A DNA stretch of 64,000 nt from Sulfuricella sp. (GCA_023266195.1 JAHFRP010000001.1:62001-126000); one strand, 5' to 3'; shown: positions 26,099-35,341, counted from the first letter of the stretch. Translations and numbers: made by a program. Notes: generated by a model not told the origin, from the letters alone.

Positions 26099-26545
26099 AT
26101 GTCCTATAAGATGCCCGTTTCCGTCCTGGTGGTGATCCACGCGCCGGACTTGCAGGTGCTGCTGCTGGAACGTGCCGACCACCCCGGCTACTGGCAGTCG
26201 GTGACCGGGAGTTGCGAGCCGGGCGAGAGCCTGCGGCAGACGGCGGTGCGCGAGGTGCGCGAGGAAACCGGGCTTAACGCCGAAGAATACAAGCTCACCG
26301 ACTGGAAACAGCAATACGATTTCGAGATTTTCGAGGAGTGGCGCCATCGCTATGCGCCAGGCGTGACGCGCAACACCGAGCATGTGTTCGGCCTGGAACT
26401 GCCCCGGCCCTTGCCGATTGTGCTGGAGCCGCACGAGCATTTGAACTGGCAGTGGCTGCCTTGCGGCGGGGCACAGGAAAAGGTATTTTCTTGGACCAAT
26501 GCCGCAGCGATAGAGAAACTGCCAAACCGGCACAATCCAGTTTAA
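26099..26545 (+). CDS. nudB: Dihydroneopterin triphosphate diphosphatase (Nudix)
   Basis: A 148-aa Nudix hydrolase that removes pyrophosphate from dihydroneopterin triphosphate in folate synthesis. The Nudix box is complete: G-SCEPG-E-SLRQTAV-REVREETGL. The start MPVSVLVVIHAPDLQVLLLERADHPGYWQSV closely follows the NudB family. Its place in an aspS-nudB-yebC-ruvC order, although interrupted, supports nudB over other Nudix enzymes. Confidence 0.9.
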   Translation: MSYKMPVSVLVVIHAPDLQVLLLERADHPGYWQSVTGSCEPGESLRQTAVREVREETGLNAEEYKLTDWKQQYDFEIFEEWRHRYAPGVTRNTEHVFGLELPRPLPIVLEPHEHLNWQWLPCGGAQEKVFSWTNAAAIEKLPNRHNPV

Positions 26546-26571
26546 CGTGAAATTCGTGAGCCATCGCCCGT

Positions 26572-26593
26572 GTAGGAGCCCGATTCATCGGGC
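26572..26593. repeat. GTAGG-type hairpin repeat
   Basis: GTAGG followed by GCCCGAT-TC-ATCGGGC, a 7-bp stem with a 2-nt loop, 26 nt after nudB. Related units occur at 38797-38818 and inside addB at 60658-60681 (reverse orientation). REP-like. Confidence 0.5.
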
Positions 26594-26683
26594 GAGCTTT
26601 TCGTGCAGCAAGCCGCGCTTCTATGATGGAGGCATGTTTATCATCGGAGGCGGCGCCTCGCCATCATCGTTAGGGTAAGTTCC

Positions 26684-27781
26684 ATGAGCAATTCCACCAT
26701 TCCTTTCGCGAATTATCAGAGCCTGTCCGACGAAGCGTGCCAGGCGCGCATCCTTGCCGCCAAGGCCAGCCTGGGCAAGCGACTGGTGATTCTGGGCCAC
26801 CATTACCAGCGTTCCGACGTATTCCAGCATGCCGACTTTACCGGCGACTCGCTCAAGCTGTCCCGGCTGGCCGCCAACTCCGAAGCCGATTACATCGTGT
26901 TCTGCGGCGTGCATTTCATGGCCGAGGTGGCGGATATCCTGTCGCGGCCGGAGCAAATCTCGATCCTGCCCGATCTGGCCGCCGGATGCTCGATGGCGGA
27001 CATGGCGACGCTGGCGCGGGTCGAGCGCGCCTGGCGCGAGCTGAAGGCGGCATGCGATCCCGACGCCGTTTTTACGCCGGTCACCTACATCAACTCCGCC
27101 GCCGACCTGAAAGCCTTTTGTGGCGAGCACGGCGGCATCGTCTGCACTTCCAGCAACGCGCCGAAAATCCTGGAATGGTCGTTCGCCCAGCGCGAAAAGG
27201 TGCTGTTCTTCCCCGACCAGCACCTGGGGCGCTGGAGCGGCTACAAGATGGGCATTCCGCTCGACGAGATGGTGATGTGGGACTGGGATCTGCCGCTCGG
27301 CGGCCTCACGCCGGAGCAGATCAGCAAGGCCAGAATCATCCTGTGGAAAGGCCTCTGCTCGGTGCACCAGATGTTCCAGCCCCAGCACATCCAGCGCTTC
27401 CGCGAAGCGCATCCGGACGGCCTGGTGATTTCCCACCCGGAATGCAGCTTCGAGGTGTGCCGCGAATCGGACTTCGTCGGCTCGACCGAGTACATCATCA
27501 AGACCATCGCGGAAGCCAAGCCGGGCACGCACTGGCTGGTCGGCACCGAATTCAACCTGGTCAACCGCCTGGCGGAGCAGTTCAAGGACCAGGGCAAGAC
27601 CGTCCAGTTCATGGCTTCCACCGTGTGCATGTGCTCGACCATGGCGCGCATCGATCCGCAGCACCTGGCCTGGTGCCTGGAAAACCTGGTCGCCGGCCAA
27701 GTGGTGAACCGCATCGCGGTGCCGCCCGGCGAGGCGGCGCTGGCGCGGGTGGCTTTGCAGCGTATGCTGGATGCTTCCTGA
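26684..27781 (+). CDS. nadA: Quinolinate synthase
   Basis: A [4Fe-4S] enzyme that condenses iminoaspartate with dihydroxyacetone phosphate to quinolinate for NAD synthesis. The 365-aa length is the long bacterial type. Seen are VILGHHYQRSDVFQHADFTGDS near the N-terminus and cluster-ligand candidates in DLAAGCSMADM, HPECSFEVC and STVCMCSTMARIDP. The stop is followed by a 92-nt gap with an inverted repeat. nadB and nadC are not in the window. Confidence 0.96.
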   Translation: MSNSTIPFANYQSLSDEACQARILAAKASLGKRLVILGHHYQRSDVFQHADFTGDSLKLSRLAANSEADYIVFCGVHFMAEVADILSRPEQISILPDLAAGCSMADMATLARVERAWRELKAACDPDAVFTPVTYINSAADLKAFCGEHGGIVCTSSNAPKILEWSFAQREKVLFFPDQHLGRWSGYKMGIPLDEMVMWDWDLPLGGLTPEQISKARIILWKGLCSVHQMFQPQHIQRFREAHPDGLVISHPECSFEVCRESDFVGSTEYIIKTIAEAKPGTHWLVGTEFNLVNRLAEQFKDQGKTVQFMASTVCMCSTMARIDPQHLAWCLENLVAGQVVNRIAVPPGEAALARVALQRMLDAS

Positions 27782-27790
27782 AACAAAGCG

Positions 27791-27850
27791 AGGAGTGAAG
27801 AGTGAGGGGTAACGGCGGCAGAGCAGTTTCTGATTTCACTCTTCATTCCT
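27791..27850. repeat. Inverted repeat between nadA and the next gene
   Basis: A 15-nt arm at 27791-27805 (AGGAGTGAAGAGTGA) pairs with 27836-27850 with one G-T mismatch, around a 30-nt loop. Short purine-rich repeats of this 'GTGAAGAGTGAGG' style form part of it. It may act as a terminator for nadA or be a mobile palindrome. Confidence 0.45.
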
Positions 27851-27873
27851 GACGCCTAACGCCTCACCAGATC

Positions 27874-28623
27874 ATGCACGCCATCCGGGTCGTCACTTAC
27901 AACATCCACAAGGGGTTCTCCCAATTCAACCAGCGCATGATGCTGCACGAGTTGCGCGACCAGCTGCGCGGCATGAGTGCCGACCTGGTTTTCCTGCAAG
28001 AGGTGGTGGGCGCTCACGAATTGCACGCCGAGCGGCACGACGACTGGCCGGATACGTCCCAGTACGAATTCCTGGCCGAGACGATCTGGGAAGATTTCGC
28101 TTACGGCAAGAATGCGGTCTATCCGGAAGGGCATCACGGCAACGCGATCCTGAGCCGCTTCCCGATCATCAACTGGGAAAACGTCGATGTCTCCGCCCAC
28201 CGCTTCGAGCAGCGTGGCCTGCTCCATTGTGAAGTTCGCATGCCGGGCTGGGACGAGACCCTGCATTGTGTCTGCGTGCACTTCGGGCTGTTCGCGCAAG
28301 GGCGGCGCAAGCAGTTGTCGGCGCTGCGCGACCGAATCGAAAGCCTGGTGCCGCCCCACGCGCCGCTGATCATCGCCGGCGACTTCAACGACTGGCGCAG
28401 CGAAGCCTGCGCGACGCTGGCCCACAAGATGCACCTGAAAGAGGTGTTCGGCATGACGCAGGGGCAGCCCGCCCGCAGCTACCCGGCGGCACTGCCCCTG
28501 TTCCGGCTCGACCGCATTTACGTGCGCGGGCTGCGCGTGACGGCCACCGAGGTGCACAGCGGCCGGCCTTGGTCGAAGATTTCCGATCACGCCGCGCTGT
28601 CCGCCACCGTCCAGCGCGCATGA
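27874..28623 (+). CDS. Endonuclease/exonuclease/phosphatase family protein (YbhP-like)
   Basis: A 249-aa metal-dependent phosphoesterase of the EEP fold. The conserved pieces are VVTYNIHKGFSQF, LVFLQEVVG (metal Glu), HGNAILSRFPI, IIAGDFNDWRSEA and the terminal KISDHAALSATV with the catalytic Asp-His. No signal peptide. It overlaps the cardiolipin synthase gene by ATGA, reproducing the ybhP/ybhO (clsB) pairing of E. coli. The substrate is unknown; a phospholipid or phosphodiester role is suggested by the neighbour only. Confidence 0.85.
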   Translation: MHAIRVVTYNIHKGFSQFNQRMMLHELRDQLRGMSADLVFLQEVVGAHELHAERHDDWPDTSQYEFLAETIWEDFAYGKNAVYPEGHHGNAILSRFPIINWENVDVSAHRFEQRGLLHCEVRMPGWDETLHCVCVHFGLFAQGRRKQLSALRDRIESLVPPHAPLIIAGDFNDWRSEACATLAHKMHLKEVFGMTQGQPARSYPAALPLFRLDRIYVRGLRVTATEVHSGRPWSKISDHAALSATVQRA

Positions 28624-29783
28624 CGGAGCTGACGCCGGGTAATCGTCTGACGCTGCTCAAAAACGGCGCGGAATATTTCCCGGCGCTCGAAGCCGCCATC
28701 GACCAGGCGCGTCGCGAAATATTCCTCGAATCCTACATTTTCGAATCCGACACGACCGGCCGGCGCATCGCCGAGGCGCTGAAGCGGTCCGCCCGTCGCG
28801 GCGTGACCACGCACCTGCTGCTCGACGGCTTCGGTTCGAAGTCCCTGCCGCCTTCGCTGGTCGGTGAACTGCGCGCAGCCGGAGTGCAGGTGCTGTTTTT
28901 TCGCCCCGACGTCGCTTTTCGGCTCAGGCGTCACCGCTTGCGCCGCCTGCACCGCAAGATCGCGGTGATCGATACCCGCATCGCGTTTGTCGGCGGCATC
29001 AACATCATCGACGACATGGACACGCCGGGCCAGGTCCCGCCGCGCTACGACTATGCGGTGGCGGTGGAAGGGCCGCTGTTGGCCGAGATTCACCATTCCA
29101 CCCGGCATCTGTGGGGGCTGATCTCGTGGTTCCAGCTCAAGAAGCGGAGGAGCCGCAGTCAGCGCACCGTGTTGCCCATGGTGCCGCGCGGCGGCGTCGA
29201 GGCGGCCTTTGTCCGGCGCGACAACATCCGCCACCGGCGCGACATCGAAGAGGCGTACCTCGAAGCGATTTCCGCCGCACGCAAGGAAGTGATCATCGCC
29301 AACGCCTATTTTCTGCCTGGCCGCCGTTTTCGCCAGGCGCTGATCCAGGCCGCCGCGCGCGGGGTGCGCGTGGTGCTGCTGTTGCAGGGCCGGGTGGAGT
29401 ATTTCCTGCTGCATTACGCATCGCGCGCGCTGTACGGCGTGCTGCTCGACGCCGGCATCGAAATCTATTGCTACGACCGCAGCTTTCTCCATGCCAAGGT
29501 GGCGGTGGTCGATGGCCGCTGGGCCACGGTGGGGTCGTCGAATATCGATCCGTTCAGCCTGATGCTGGCGCGCGAAGCCAATATCGTGGCGCGCGACGCC
29601 GCCTTCGCGGGGGCGCTGCGGGACAGCCTGTGGCAGGCGATCGGCGCAGGCGCGCACCGGATCGCCCCCGAGCGCTGGAAACAGCAGCCGCTCTACAGCC
29701 GCTTTCTGGCCTGGGCGAGCTACGGCGCGGTGCGCTTCGTGATGGGCATGGCGGGCTATGCGCGGCGTTACGAGGAGGCCTGA
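28620..29783 (+). CDS. clsB: Cardiolipin synthase B (phospholipase D family)
   Basis: A 387-aa phospholipase-D superfamily enzyme from the ATG at 28620 (ATGA overlap); the longer upstream frame from 28266 only reads through the previous gene. The two HKD motifs are LHRKIAVIDTRIAFVGG and LHAKVAVVDGRWATVGSSNID. It lacks the long N-terminal membrane helices of ClsA, as ClsB does. It would make cardiolipin from phosphatidylglycerol and phosphatidylethanolamine or a second phosphatidylglycerol. Confidence 0.88.
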   Translation: MTELTPGNRLTLLKNGAEYFPALEAAIDQARREIFLESYIFESDTTGRRIAEALKRSARRGVTTHLLLDGFGSKSLPPSLVGELRAAGVQVLFFRPDVAFRLRRHRLRRLHRKIAVIDTRIAFVGGINIIDDMDTPGQVPPRYDYAVAVEGPLLAEIHHSTRHLWGLISWFQLKKRRSRSQRTVLPMVPRGGVEAAFVRRDNIRHRRDIEEAYLEAISAARKEVIIANAYFLPGRRFRQALIQAAARGVRVVLLLQGRVEYFLLHYASRALYGVLLDAGIEIYCYDRSFLHAKVAVVDGRWATVGSSNIDPFSLMLAREANIVARDAAFAGALRDSLWQAIGAGAHRIAPERWKQQPLYSRFLAWASYGAVRFVMGMAGYARRYEEA

Positions 29784-29850
29784 GCGCCTTTATAAAAGAG
29801 GCCGGGAAATGCTAAAATTATTCATTTTCAAGAACAAATCGAGGTAAGTT

Positions 29851-30579
29851 ATGGCCGGCCACAGCAAATGGGCGAACATCAAGCACAAGAAAGCGGCGAC
29901 GGACGCCAAGCGCGGCAAGATATTCACCCGCCTGATCAAGGAAATCACCGTCGCGGCCAAGCTCGGCGGCGGCGATCTTTCCTGCAATCCCCGCCTGCGC
30001 CTGGCGGTGGACAAGGCGTATGAAAACAACATGCCGAAGGAAAACGTCGAGCGCGCCATCAAGCGCGGCACCGGCGACCTGGAAGGCGTGGTCTACGAGG
30101 AACTGCGCTACGAAGGCTATGGCCCCGCCGGCGTGGCGGTGATGGTGGACTGCATGACCGACAACAAGACCCGCACCGTGGCCGACGTGCGCCATGCGTT
30201 TTCCAAGCACGGCGGCAACCTCGGCACCGACGGCTCGGTGGCTTTCCTGTTCAAGCATTGCGGCCAGATGCTGTTCGCCCCCGGCACCGACGAGGACAAG
30301 CTGATGGAAGCCGCGCTCGAAGCCGGCGCCGAGGATGTGGTGACGAACGACGACGGCAGCATCGAAGTGATCACCGGCCCCTACGAATTTACCGCCGTCA
30401 AGGAAGCGCTGGTCAAGGCCGGGTTCCAGCCGGAGCTGGGTGAAGTCACCATGAAGCCGTCCAGCGAGAACGAACTTGCCGGAGACGATGCGGTAAAAAT
30501 GCGCAAGATGCTCGACGCGCTGGAAAGCCTCGACGACGTGCAGGAGGTCTACACCACCGCCGTCATGGACGAGGAATAA
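29851..30579 (+). CDS. yebC: YebC/PmpR family protein
   Basis: A 242-aa protein with the hallmark start [21 protein letters not shown] and the segments [20 protein letters not shown] and [12 protein letters not shown]. Family members were called transcriptional regulators and have more recently been linked to translation of difficult peptide stretches. The Shine-Dalgarno GAGGTAAG is strong. It normally sits directly before ruvC; here 150 nt containing a ruvC-like stub intervene. Confidence 0.95.
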   Translation: MAGHSKWANIKHKKAATDAKRGKIFTRLIKEITVAAKLGGGDLSCNPRLRLAVDKAYENNMPKENVERAIKRGTGDLEGVVYEELRYEGYGPAGVAVMVDCMTDNKTRTVADVRHAFSKHGGNLGTDGSVAFLFKHCGQMLFAPGTDEDKLMEAALEAGAEDVVTNDDGSIEVITGPYEFTAVKEALVKAGFQPELGEVTMKPSSENELAGDDAVKMRKMLDALESLDDVQEVYTTAVMDEE

Positions 30580-30627
30580 GCGATCCGCATCCTCGGCATC
30601 GACCCCGGCCTGCGGGTGACGGGCTAT
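30580..30627 (+). pseudogene. Stub of a second ruvC 5' end
   Basis: Starting one base after the yebC stop codon, the sequence translates as [15 protein letters not shown], the same as the first 14-15 codons of intact ruvC (30732) apart from the start and the last residue. The two copies differ mostly at synonymous sites (for example CGC/AGG, ATC/ATA, CTC/TTG, CCC/CCG). Similarity ends at 30627, and the frame then runs into unrelated repeat sequence and a TGA at 30733. The start codon position reads GCG, so it is not translatable as such. Confidence 0.7.
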
Positions 30628-30631
30628 ATCC

Positions 30632-30700
30632 GGGAAGTCGCGAAGCGACACCTCGTCCCCCTCTCCCGTGGGCGGGAGAGGGCAGGGGTGAGGGAAACCC
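30632..30700. repeat. Palindromic repeat of the 'CTCGTCCCCCTCTCCC' family
   Basis: GTCGCGAAGCGAC, then CTCGTCCCCCTCTCCCG with the perfect hairpin CCCTCTCCCG-TGGG-CGGGAGAGGG at 30659-30682, then GCAGGGGTGAGGG. The core is shared with 56788-56860 and in part with 21725-21778. It separates the ruvC stub from the intact gene. Confidence 0.65.
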
Positions 30701-30731
30701 GTCACTGTGGCCTGTGTTTTTTTGGGATGGC

Positions 30732-31253
30732 ATGAGGATATTGGGCATCGACCCGGGCCTGCGCGTGACGGGTTTTGGCGTCATCGACAAGGTCGGGCAG
30801 CGGCTCGGTTATGTCGCCAGCGGCTGCATCCGCTCCCCGGACGGCGAATTGCCGCAGCGATTGAAGACCATCGTCGAAGGCCTGGCCGAGGTGATCGCCG
30901 CTTATGCGCCGCAGCAGGTGGCGGTGGAAAAAGTGTTCGTCAACGTCAATCCGCAGTCCACCTTGTTGTTGGGGCAGGCGCGCGGTGCGGCGATCTGCGC
31001 CGCGATCATGAAGGATCTGCCGGTGGCGGAATATACCGCCCTGCAGGTGAAACAAGCCGTGGTCGGCCACGGCAAGGCCGGCAAGGAGCAGGTGCAGGAG
31101 ATGGTCAAGCGCCTGCTTAATCTCGAAGGCGATCCCCAGGCGGACGCCGCAGACGCGCTGGCCTGCGCGATCTGCCACGCGCATGGCGGGCAGGGGCTGG
31201 GCAACTTGGCGACGGCAGGGTTCCGCATGAAAAATGGAAGGTTGGTGAAATGA
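30732..31253 (+). CDS. ruvC: Holliday junction resolvase RuvC
   Basis: A 173-aa endonuclease, the same length as E. coli RuvC, cutting Holliday junctions. The ATG at 30732 gives [19 protein letters not shown], containing the first catalytic Asp; the other acidic residues are in VAVEKVF, and in [18 protein letters not shown] near the C-terminus. It overlaps ruvA by ATGA. The Shine-Dalgarno is weak (GGGATGG), possibly because the original start region was replaced together with the insertion upstream. Confidence 0.96.
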   Translation: MRILGIDPGLRVTGFGVIDKVGQRLGYVASGCIRSPDGELPQRLKTIVEGLAEVIAAYAPQQVAVEKVFVNVNPQSTLLLGQARGAAICAAIMKDLPVAEYTALQVKQAVVGHGKAGKEQVQEMVKRLLNLEGDPQADAADALACAICHAHGGQGLGNLATAGFRMKNGRLVK

Positions 31254-31840
31254 TCGGTCGCATCAGCGGCACCCTGCTCGAAAAACATCCCCCCCTGGTG
31301 CTGGTGGACGTGGGCGGCGTCGGCTATGAAATCGACGTGCCGATGAGCACACTTTACAACCTTCCCGCCGTCGGCGAAAAAGTGGCGCTGCACACCCAGT
31401 TGATCGTGCGCGAGGATGCGCACCAGCTCTACGGTTTCGCCACCCATGACGAGCGCGCCGCGTTTCGGCAGCTGCTCAAGATCAGCGGCGTCGGGCCGAA
31501 GTTGGCGCTGACTATCCTGAGCGGCCTTTCGGTTGCGGAACTGTCTCATGTGGTGGCAGCCCAGGAAGTGGGCCGGCTCACCAAAATTCCCGGCATCGGC
31601 AAGAAAACCGCCGAGCGCCTGCTGCTGGAATTGCGCGACAAGCTGCCGGGCAGCGGGGCCGCAGTCCTGCTCTCCGGGGCGGAAGTCGCCCCGGCCGTCG
31701 GCCGCAACGACGTTTTGGATGCGCTGTTGGCGCTGGGTTACAATGAGCGCGAAGCAAGCTGGGCCGTCAAGCAGCTACCGGCCGGGCTGGATGTGTCGGA
31801 CGGCATCCGCCAGGCGCTTAAATTCCTATCCAAGGCATGA
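31250..31840 (+). CDS. ruvA: Holliday junction branch migration protein RuvA
   Basis: A 196-aa tetrameric DNA-binding protein that targets RuvB to junctions. The start [28 protein letters not shown] is typical. Two helix-hairpin-helix motifs are seen ([16 protein letters not shown] and [16 protein letters not shown]), followed by the C-terminal RuvB-binding domain ([22 protein letters not shown]). ATGA overlaps with ruvC and ruvB show tight coupling. Confidence 0.97.
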   Translation: MIGRISGTLLEKHPPLVLVDVGGVGYEIDVPMSTLYNLPAVGEKVALHTQLIVREDAHQLYGFATHDERAAFRQLLKISGVGPKLALTILSGLSVAELSHVVAAQEVGRLTKIPGIGKKTAERLLLELRDKLPGSGAAVLLSGAEVAPAVGRNDVLDALLALGYNEREASWAVKQLPAGLDVSDGIRQALKFLSKA

Positions 31841-32892
31841 TCGAAACCGACAACCTCAAGGCCGGCAGCCGCCTGATTTCCCCCGCGCCGATGTCCTCCC
31901 GGGAAGAGGCGGCGGAGCGTGCCCTGCGGCCCAAGCTGCTGGACGAATACGTCGGCCAGGAGAAGGCGCGCGAGCAGCTGGAAATCTTCATCCGGGCGGC
32001 GCGCGGGCGCAGCGAATCGCTTGATCACGTGCTGCTGTTCGGCCCGCCGGGGCTGGGCAAGACCACGCTGGCGCACATCATTGCCCGCGAAATGGGCGTC
32101 AACCTGCGCCAGACTTCCGGCCCGGTGCTGGAGCGCCCCGGCGACTTGGCCGCGCTGTTGACCAATCTCGAACCCAACGACGTGCTGTTCATCGACGAAA
32201 TCCACCGCCTTTCGCCGGTGGTGGAGGAAATCCTCTACCCCGCGCTGGAGGATTTCCAGCTCGACATCATGATCGGCGAGGGGCCGGCGGCCCGCTCGGT
32301 CAAGCTCGACCTGCCGCCGTTTACCCTGGTCGGCGCCACCACCCGCGCCGGCATGCTGACCAATCCGCTGCGCGACCGGTTCGGTATCGTGGCGCGGCTG
32401 GAATTCTATTCCCACAATGAATTGAAGCGGATCGTGGCACGCTCCGCGAATCTGATGGAAGTCGAGCTGTCCGACGACGGCGCGATGGAAGTCGCCAAGC
32501 GCTCGCGCGGCACGCCGCGCATTGCCAACCGCCTGTTGCGCCGGGTGCGCGATTTCGCCGAGGTCAAGGCCGACGGCCGGGTGACGGCGGACGTCGCCGA
32601 TGCCGCGCTTTTGATGCTGGACGTGGACAAGGTCGGCCTCGACACGATGGACCGCAAGCTGTTGCAGGCGGTGCTGGAAAAATTCGGCGGCGGGCCGGTT
32701 GGGGTGGAAAACCTGGCGGCTGCGATCGGCGAGGAGCGCGACACCATCGAGGACGTGCTGGAGCCCTACCTGATCCAGCAGGGTTATCTGATGCGCACGC
32801 CGCGCGGACGGGTGGCAACGCAGATGGCCTACCTGCATTTCGGCATCGCAGCGCCCGGAACATCGCCCGGCGAGTTGTGGGAGGCTTCATAA
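31837..32892 (+). CDS. ruvB: Holliday junction branch migration helicase RuvB
   Basis: A 351-aa AAA+ motor. Walker A is [14 protein letters not shown], Walker [15 protein letters not shown], sensor 1 [11 protein letters not shown], and arginine finger region NPLRDRFGI. The winged-helix C-terminus ends in [19 protein letters not shown]. Last of the coupled ruvCAB set; ybgC and the tol genes follow after about 70 nt. Confidence 0.98.
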   Translation: MIETDNLKAGSRLISPAPMSSREEAAERALRPKLLDEYVGQEKAREQLEIFIRAARGRSESLDHVLLFGPPGLGKTTLAHIIAREMGVNLRQTSGPVLERPGDLAALLTNLEPNDVLFIDEIHRLSPVVEEILYPALEDFQLDIMIGEGPAARSVKLDLPPFTLVGATTRAGMLTNPLRDRFGIVARLEFYSHNELKRIVARSANLMEVELSDDGAMEVAKRSRGTPRIANRLLRRVRDFAEVKADGRVTADVADAALLMLDVDKVGLDTMDRKLLQAVLEKFGGGPVGVENLAAAIGEERDTIEDVLEPYLIQQGYLMRTPRGRVATQMAYLHFGIAAPGTSPGELWEAS

Positions 32893-32910
32893 TGTGCAAT
32901 CTCTGTCATG

Positions 32911-32938
32911 TTGGCGTCAGGCTGGTGTTGTATGCTAT
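32911..32938 (+). promoter_or_regulatory. Possible promoter for the ybgC-tol operon
   Basis: TTGGCG (32911-32916) and TGCTAT (32933-32938) are 16 nt apart, in the only gap between ruvB and ybgC and 24 nt before the ybgC ATG. Both hexamers are imperfect. Confidence 0.3.
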
Positions 32939-32961
32939 CGCACGGGTTCGCCGGAGCATGA

Positions 32962-33396
32962 ATGGTTGAGCCGTCGGGATCGCCTCTGCATGAAACCGGG
33001 CCATTCGTCTGGCCGGTGCGCGTCTATTACGAGGATACCGATGCCGGCGGCGTGGTGTATTACGCCAACTACCTCAAATTCCTGGAGCGCGCCCGCACCG
33101 AATGGCTGCGCGCCGGCGGCTTCGGCCAGGAAGAGCTGGCGCACGAGCATGGGGTGGTTTTCGTGGTGCGTCGGGTGGAGGCGGATTATCTCAAGCCGGC
33201 CCGGCTCGACGACGAATTGATTGTGACCTTGCGCGTGCGCGACCTGGGCCGCAGCCGCATCGAGTTTTCCCAGACGGTGGAAAAAAAGATTGTCCTGATG
33301 CAGGCGGCCGTGCAGGTGGTCTGCGTCGGCGCGGAGAGTTTCAAGCCGGTGCAGATTCCAGCGCCGGTCAGAGAAAGAATTGAAAGGATATCGTGA
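32962..33396 (+). CDS. ybgC: Tol-Pal-associated acyl-CoA thioesterase YbgC
   Basis: A 144-aa hot-dog-fold thioesterase. The active-site segment YYEDTDAGGVVYYANYLKFLERARTEW includes the catalytic Asp of the 4HBT family. It leads the tol-pal operon in most proteobacteria and is linked to phospholipid metabolism at the envelope. It overlaps tolQ by GTGA. The start at 32962 leaves about 15 extra N-terminal residues before the conserved core; the ATG at 32991 (MKPG) is in another frame, so this start is kept. Confidence 0.93.
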   Translation: MVEPSGSPLHETGPFVWPVRVYYEDTDAGGVVYYANYLKFLERARTEWLRAGGFGQEELAHEHGVVFVVRRVEADYLKPARLDDELIVTLRVRDLGRSRIEFSQTVEKKIVLMQAAVQVVCVGAESFKPVQIPAPVRERIERIS

Positions 33397-34073
33397 ACGT
33401 TACGCAAGACCTGTCGTTTTTGAGCCTCATTACCAACGCCAGCGTGGTGGTGCAGCTGATTCTGCTGATTCTGCTGCTGGCTTCGGGCTTGTCCTGGTTT
33501 TTCATTTTCAGCAAGATGTTTTCCATCCGCGCCGCGCTACGCGAAGCGGACCAGTTCGAGAACGAGTTCTGGGGCGGGACGGATATCAACAATCTGTACC
33601 AGCGCACCCTCTCGGGCAGGACGCCGGTGGTAGGCATGGAAAAAATTTTCGAGGCCGGCTTTCGGGAATTCCTCAAGTTGAAGCGCCAGGGGCGAATGGA
33701 TATCGGCGTCATCATGGACGGCACGCGCCGCGCCATGCGTGCGGCCTGCCAGAGGGAACTGGACGCGCTGGAACTGCACCTGTCGTTTCTGGCTTCGGTC
33801 GGCTCGGTCAGTCCCTACATCGGCCTGTTCGGCACGGTGTGGGGCATCATGAACGCCTTCCGCGGCCTGTCCAACGTGGTGCAGGCGACCCTGGCGCATG
33901 TCGCGCCGGGCATCGCCGAAGCGCTGATCGCCACCGCGATGGGCCTGTTCGCGGCGATTCCGGCAGTGCTCGCCTATAATCACTATTCCCATGACGTGGA
34001 CCGGCTGGCCACCCGTTTCGACAGCTTTATGGAGGAGTTCTCCAACATCCTGCAACGGCAGACGGGCGTATAA
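33393..34073 (+). CDS. tolQ: Tol-Pal proton channel subunit TolQ
   Basis: A 226-aa inner-membrane protein of the ExbB/TolQ/MotA family, starting at a GTG that overlaps the ybgC stop. Three helices are visible: residues about 15-37 (VVQLILLILLLASGLSWFFIF), about 130-150 (LASVGSVSPYIGLFGTVWGIM) and about 165-190 (APGIAEALIATAMGLFAAIPAVLAY). With TolR it uses the proton gradient to energise TolA during outer-membrane constriction. Confidence 0.97.
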   Translation: MNVTQDLSFLSLITNASVVVQLILLILLLASGLSWFFIFSKMFSIRAALREADQFENEFWGGTDINNLYQRTLSGRTPVVGMEKIFEAGFREFLKLKRQGRMDIGVIMDGTRRAMRAACQRELDALELHLSFLASVGSVSPYIGLFGTVWGIMNAFRGLSNVVQATLAHVAPGIAEALIATAMGLFAAIPAVLAYNHYSHDVDRLATRFDSFMEEFSNILQRQTGV

Positions 34074-34076
34074 ACC

Positions 34077-34499
34077 ATGATGCCTCGTCGTCCCCGCCGC
34101 TTCATGAACCAGATCAACGTCGTGCCTTATATCGACGTGATGCTGGTGCTGCTGATCATTTTCATGGTCACCGCGCCCCTCACCAACCCGGGGCAGATCG
34201 AGCTGCCTTCGGTGGGACAATCGCTCAAGCCGCCGGTGGCGCCGCTGGAAGTGGAAATTCACAAGGACAATAGCCTGCGCTTGCGCGACCTGGAAAAATC
34301 CACTGTCCAGCGCAACATCTCCCAGGAAGAACTGATCGCCGCGATCAAGCAGAAGCAGGAGCTCAACCCCGAACAGGCGGTGGTGATCTCGGCGGACAAG
34401 AAGGTGCGCTACGAGGAAGTGCTGAAGGTGATGGACGTGCTTCAGCATAACCAGGTGAAGAAAATCGGGCTTCTGGCGAAGTCTTTGGCGGCGGAATGA
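34077..34499 (+). CDS. tolR: Tol-Pal protein TolR
   Basis: A 140-aa ExbD/TolR family protein: one N-terminal helix with the essential Asp (INVVPYIDVMLVLLIIFMVT, D in YIDVML) and a periplasmic domain (VVISADKKVRYEEVLKVMDVLQ). It starts four nt after tolQ and overlaps tolA by ATGA. Partner of TolQ in proton-driven movement. Confidence 0.97.
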   Translation: MMPRRPRRFMNQINVVPYIDVMLVLLIIFMVTAPLTNPGQIELPSVGQSLKPPVAPLEVEIHKDNSLRLRDLEKSTVQRNISQEELIAAIKQKQELNPEQAVVISADKKVRYEEVLKVMDVLQHNQVKKIGLLAKSLAAE

Positions 34500-35296
34500 C
34501 GCCGCCAGCCGAGCGGAAGGAACCGGGCAGGAAGTGGGCGGTCATGCTGGCCGTCCTGGTGCACCTGATGTTTGCCGCCGTGCTGGTGTTCGGCGTCAAC
34601 TGGCAGACCAGGGAAGCTGCGCCGGTGATCGCGGAGTTGTGGAACAGCTTGCCTTTGGCGCCGGCTCCCGCGCCAAAGGCGGCGCCCGAACCCAAGCCTG
34701 CGCCGGCGGAAGAACCGAAACCCGAGCCCAAGCCGGTACCGAAACCGGTACCGAAACCGGAACCCAAGGTGGAGCAGCCCAAGCCCGCCAAGGTCGATAT
34801 TGCGCTCAAGGAAAAGGAAAAAAAGCGCAAGGAAGAAGAACGAAAGCAGGCGGAGGCCGAAAAGAAGCTGAAGGATCAGCTGAAAGAACAGGAATTGAAG
34901 GAGCAGCGCGAAATGCTGGCCGACGAGCAGGCTGCGCTCAGCAAGCAGCGCGACGAAGCGCGCCGGCAGAAGACGGCGGCGGCTCAGGCGGCAGCTCAGG
35001 TGGCGGCGCAGGCGCGCGGCATGGCGGAGGCGATCGGCCGGATTCGCAGCCACGTCCGGCGCTTTGTGGTGATGCCCGCGGACGTGGCGGGGAACCCGGA
35101 GGCCGAATTCGAGGTCTTTTTGCTACCGACCGGCGAGGTGCTGAATGTGAGGCTGTCCCGCAGCAGCGGCAACACCGCCTACGACAATGCCGTGGAGCGG
35201 GCCATCCACAAGGCTTCGCCGCTGCCTTTGCCGGTCGACCCGCTGCTGGCCGGGCGTTTCCGGGAGTTGACGCTGAAATTCAGGCCGAACGAATAG
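34496..35296 (+). CDS. tolA: Cell envelope integrity protein TolA
   Basis: A 266-aa protein with one membrane helix (about residues 14-34), a Pro/Lys/Glu-rich segment with repeated KPEPKPVPKPV units, a long charged coiled-coil (KEKEKKRKEEERKQAEAEKK), an Ala-rich stretch and a C-terminal domain (VRRFVVMPADVAGNPEAEFEV) that contacts TolB/Pal and colicins in relatives. Shorter than E. coli TolA (421 aa), mainly in the helical domain. Low-complexity DNA here gives convincing-looking but false ORFs in other frames. Confidence 0.93.
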   Translation: MTPPAERKEPGRKWAVMLAVLVHLMFAAVLVFGVNWQTREAAPVIAELWNSLPLAPAPAPKAAPEPKPAPAEEPKPEPKPVPKPVPKPEPKVEQPKPAKVDIALKEKEKKRKEEERKQAEAEKKLKDQLKEQELKEQREMLADEQAALSKQRDEARRQKTAAAQAAAQVAAQARGMAEAIGRIRSHVRRFVVMPADVAGNPEAEFEVFLLPTGEVLNVRLSRSSGNTAYDNAVERAIHKASPLPLPVDPLLAGRFRELTLKFRPNE

Positions 35297-35341
35297 TAGT
35301 TCAGTCACAGATCAAACAGATAAAAGGGAGTATTCGGGAAA

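Noticed and set aside
30583-30731. Using the ruvC-like stub as the true ruvC start
   Set aside because: The stub is in a different frame from intact ruvC and ends at a TGA at 30733; the ATG at 30732 alone gives the standard 173-aa protein.
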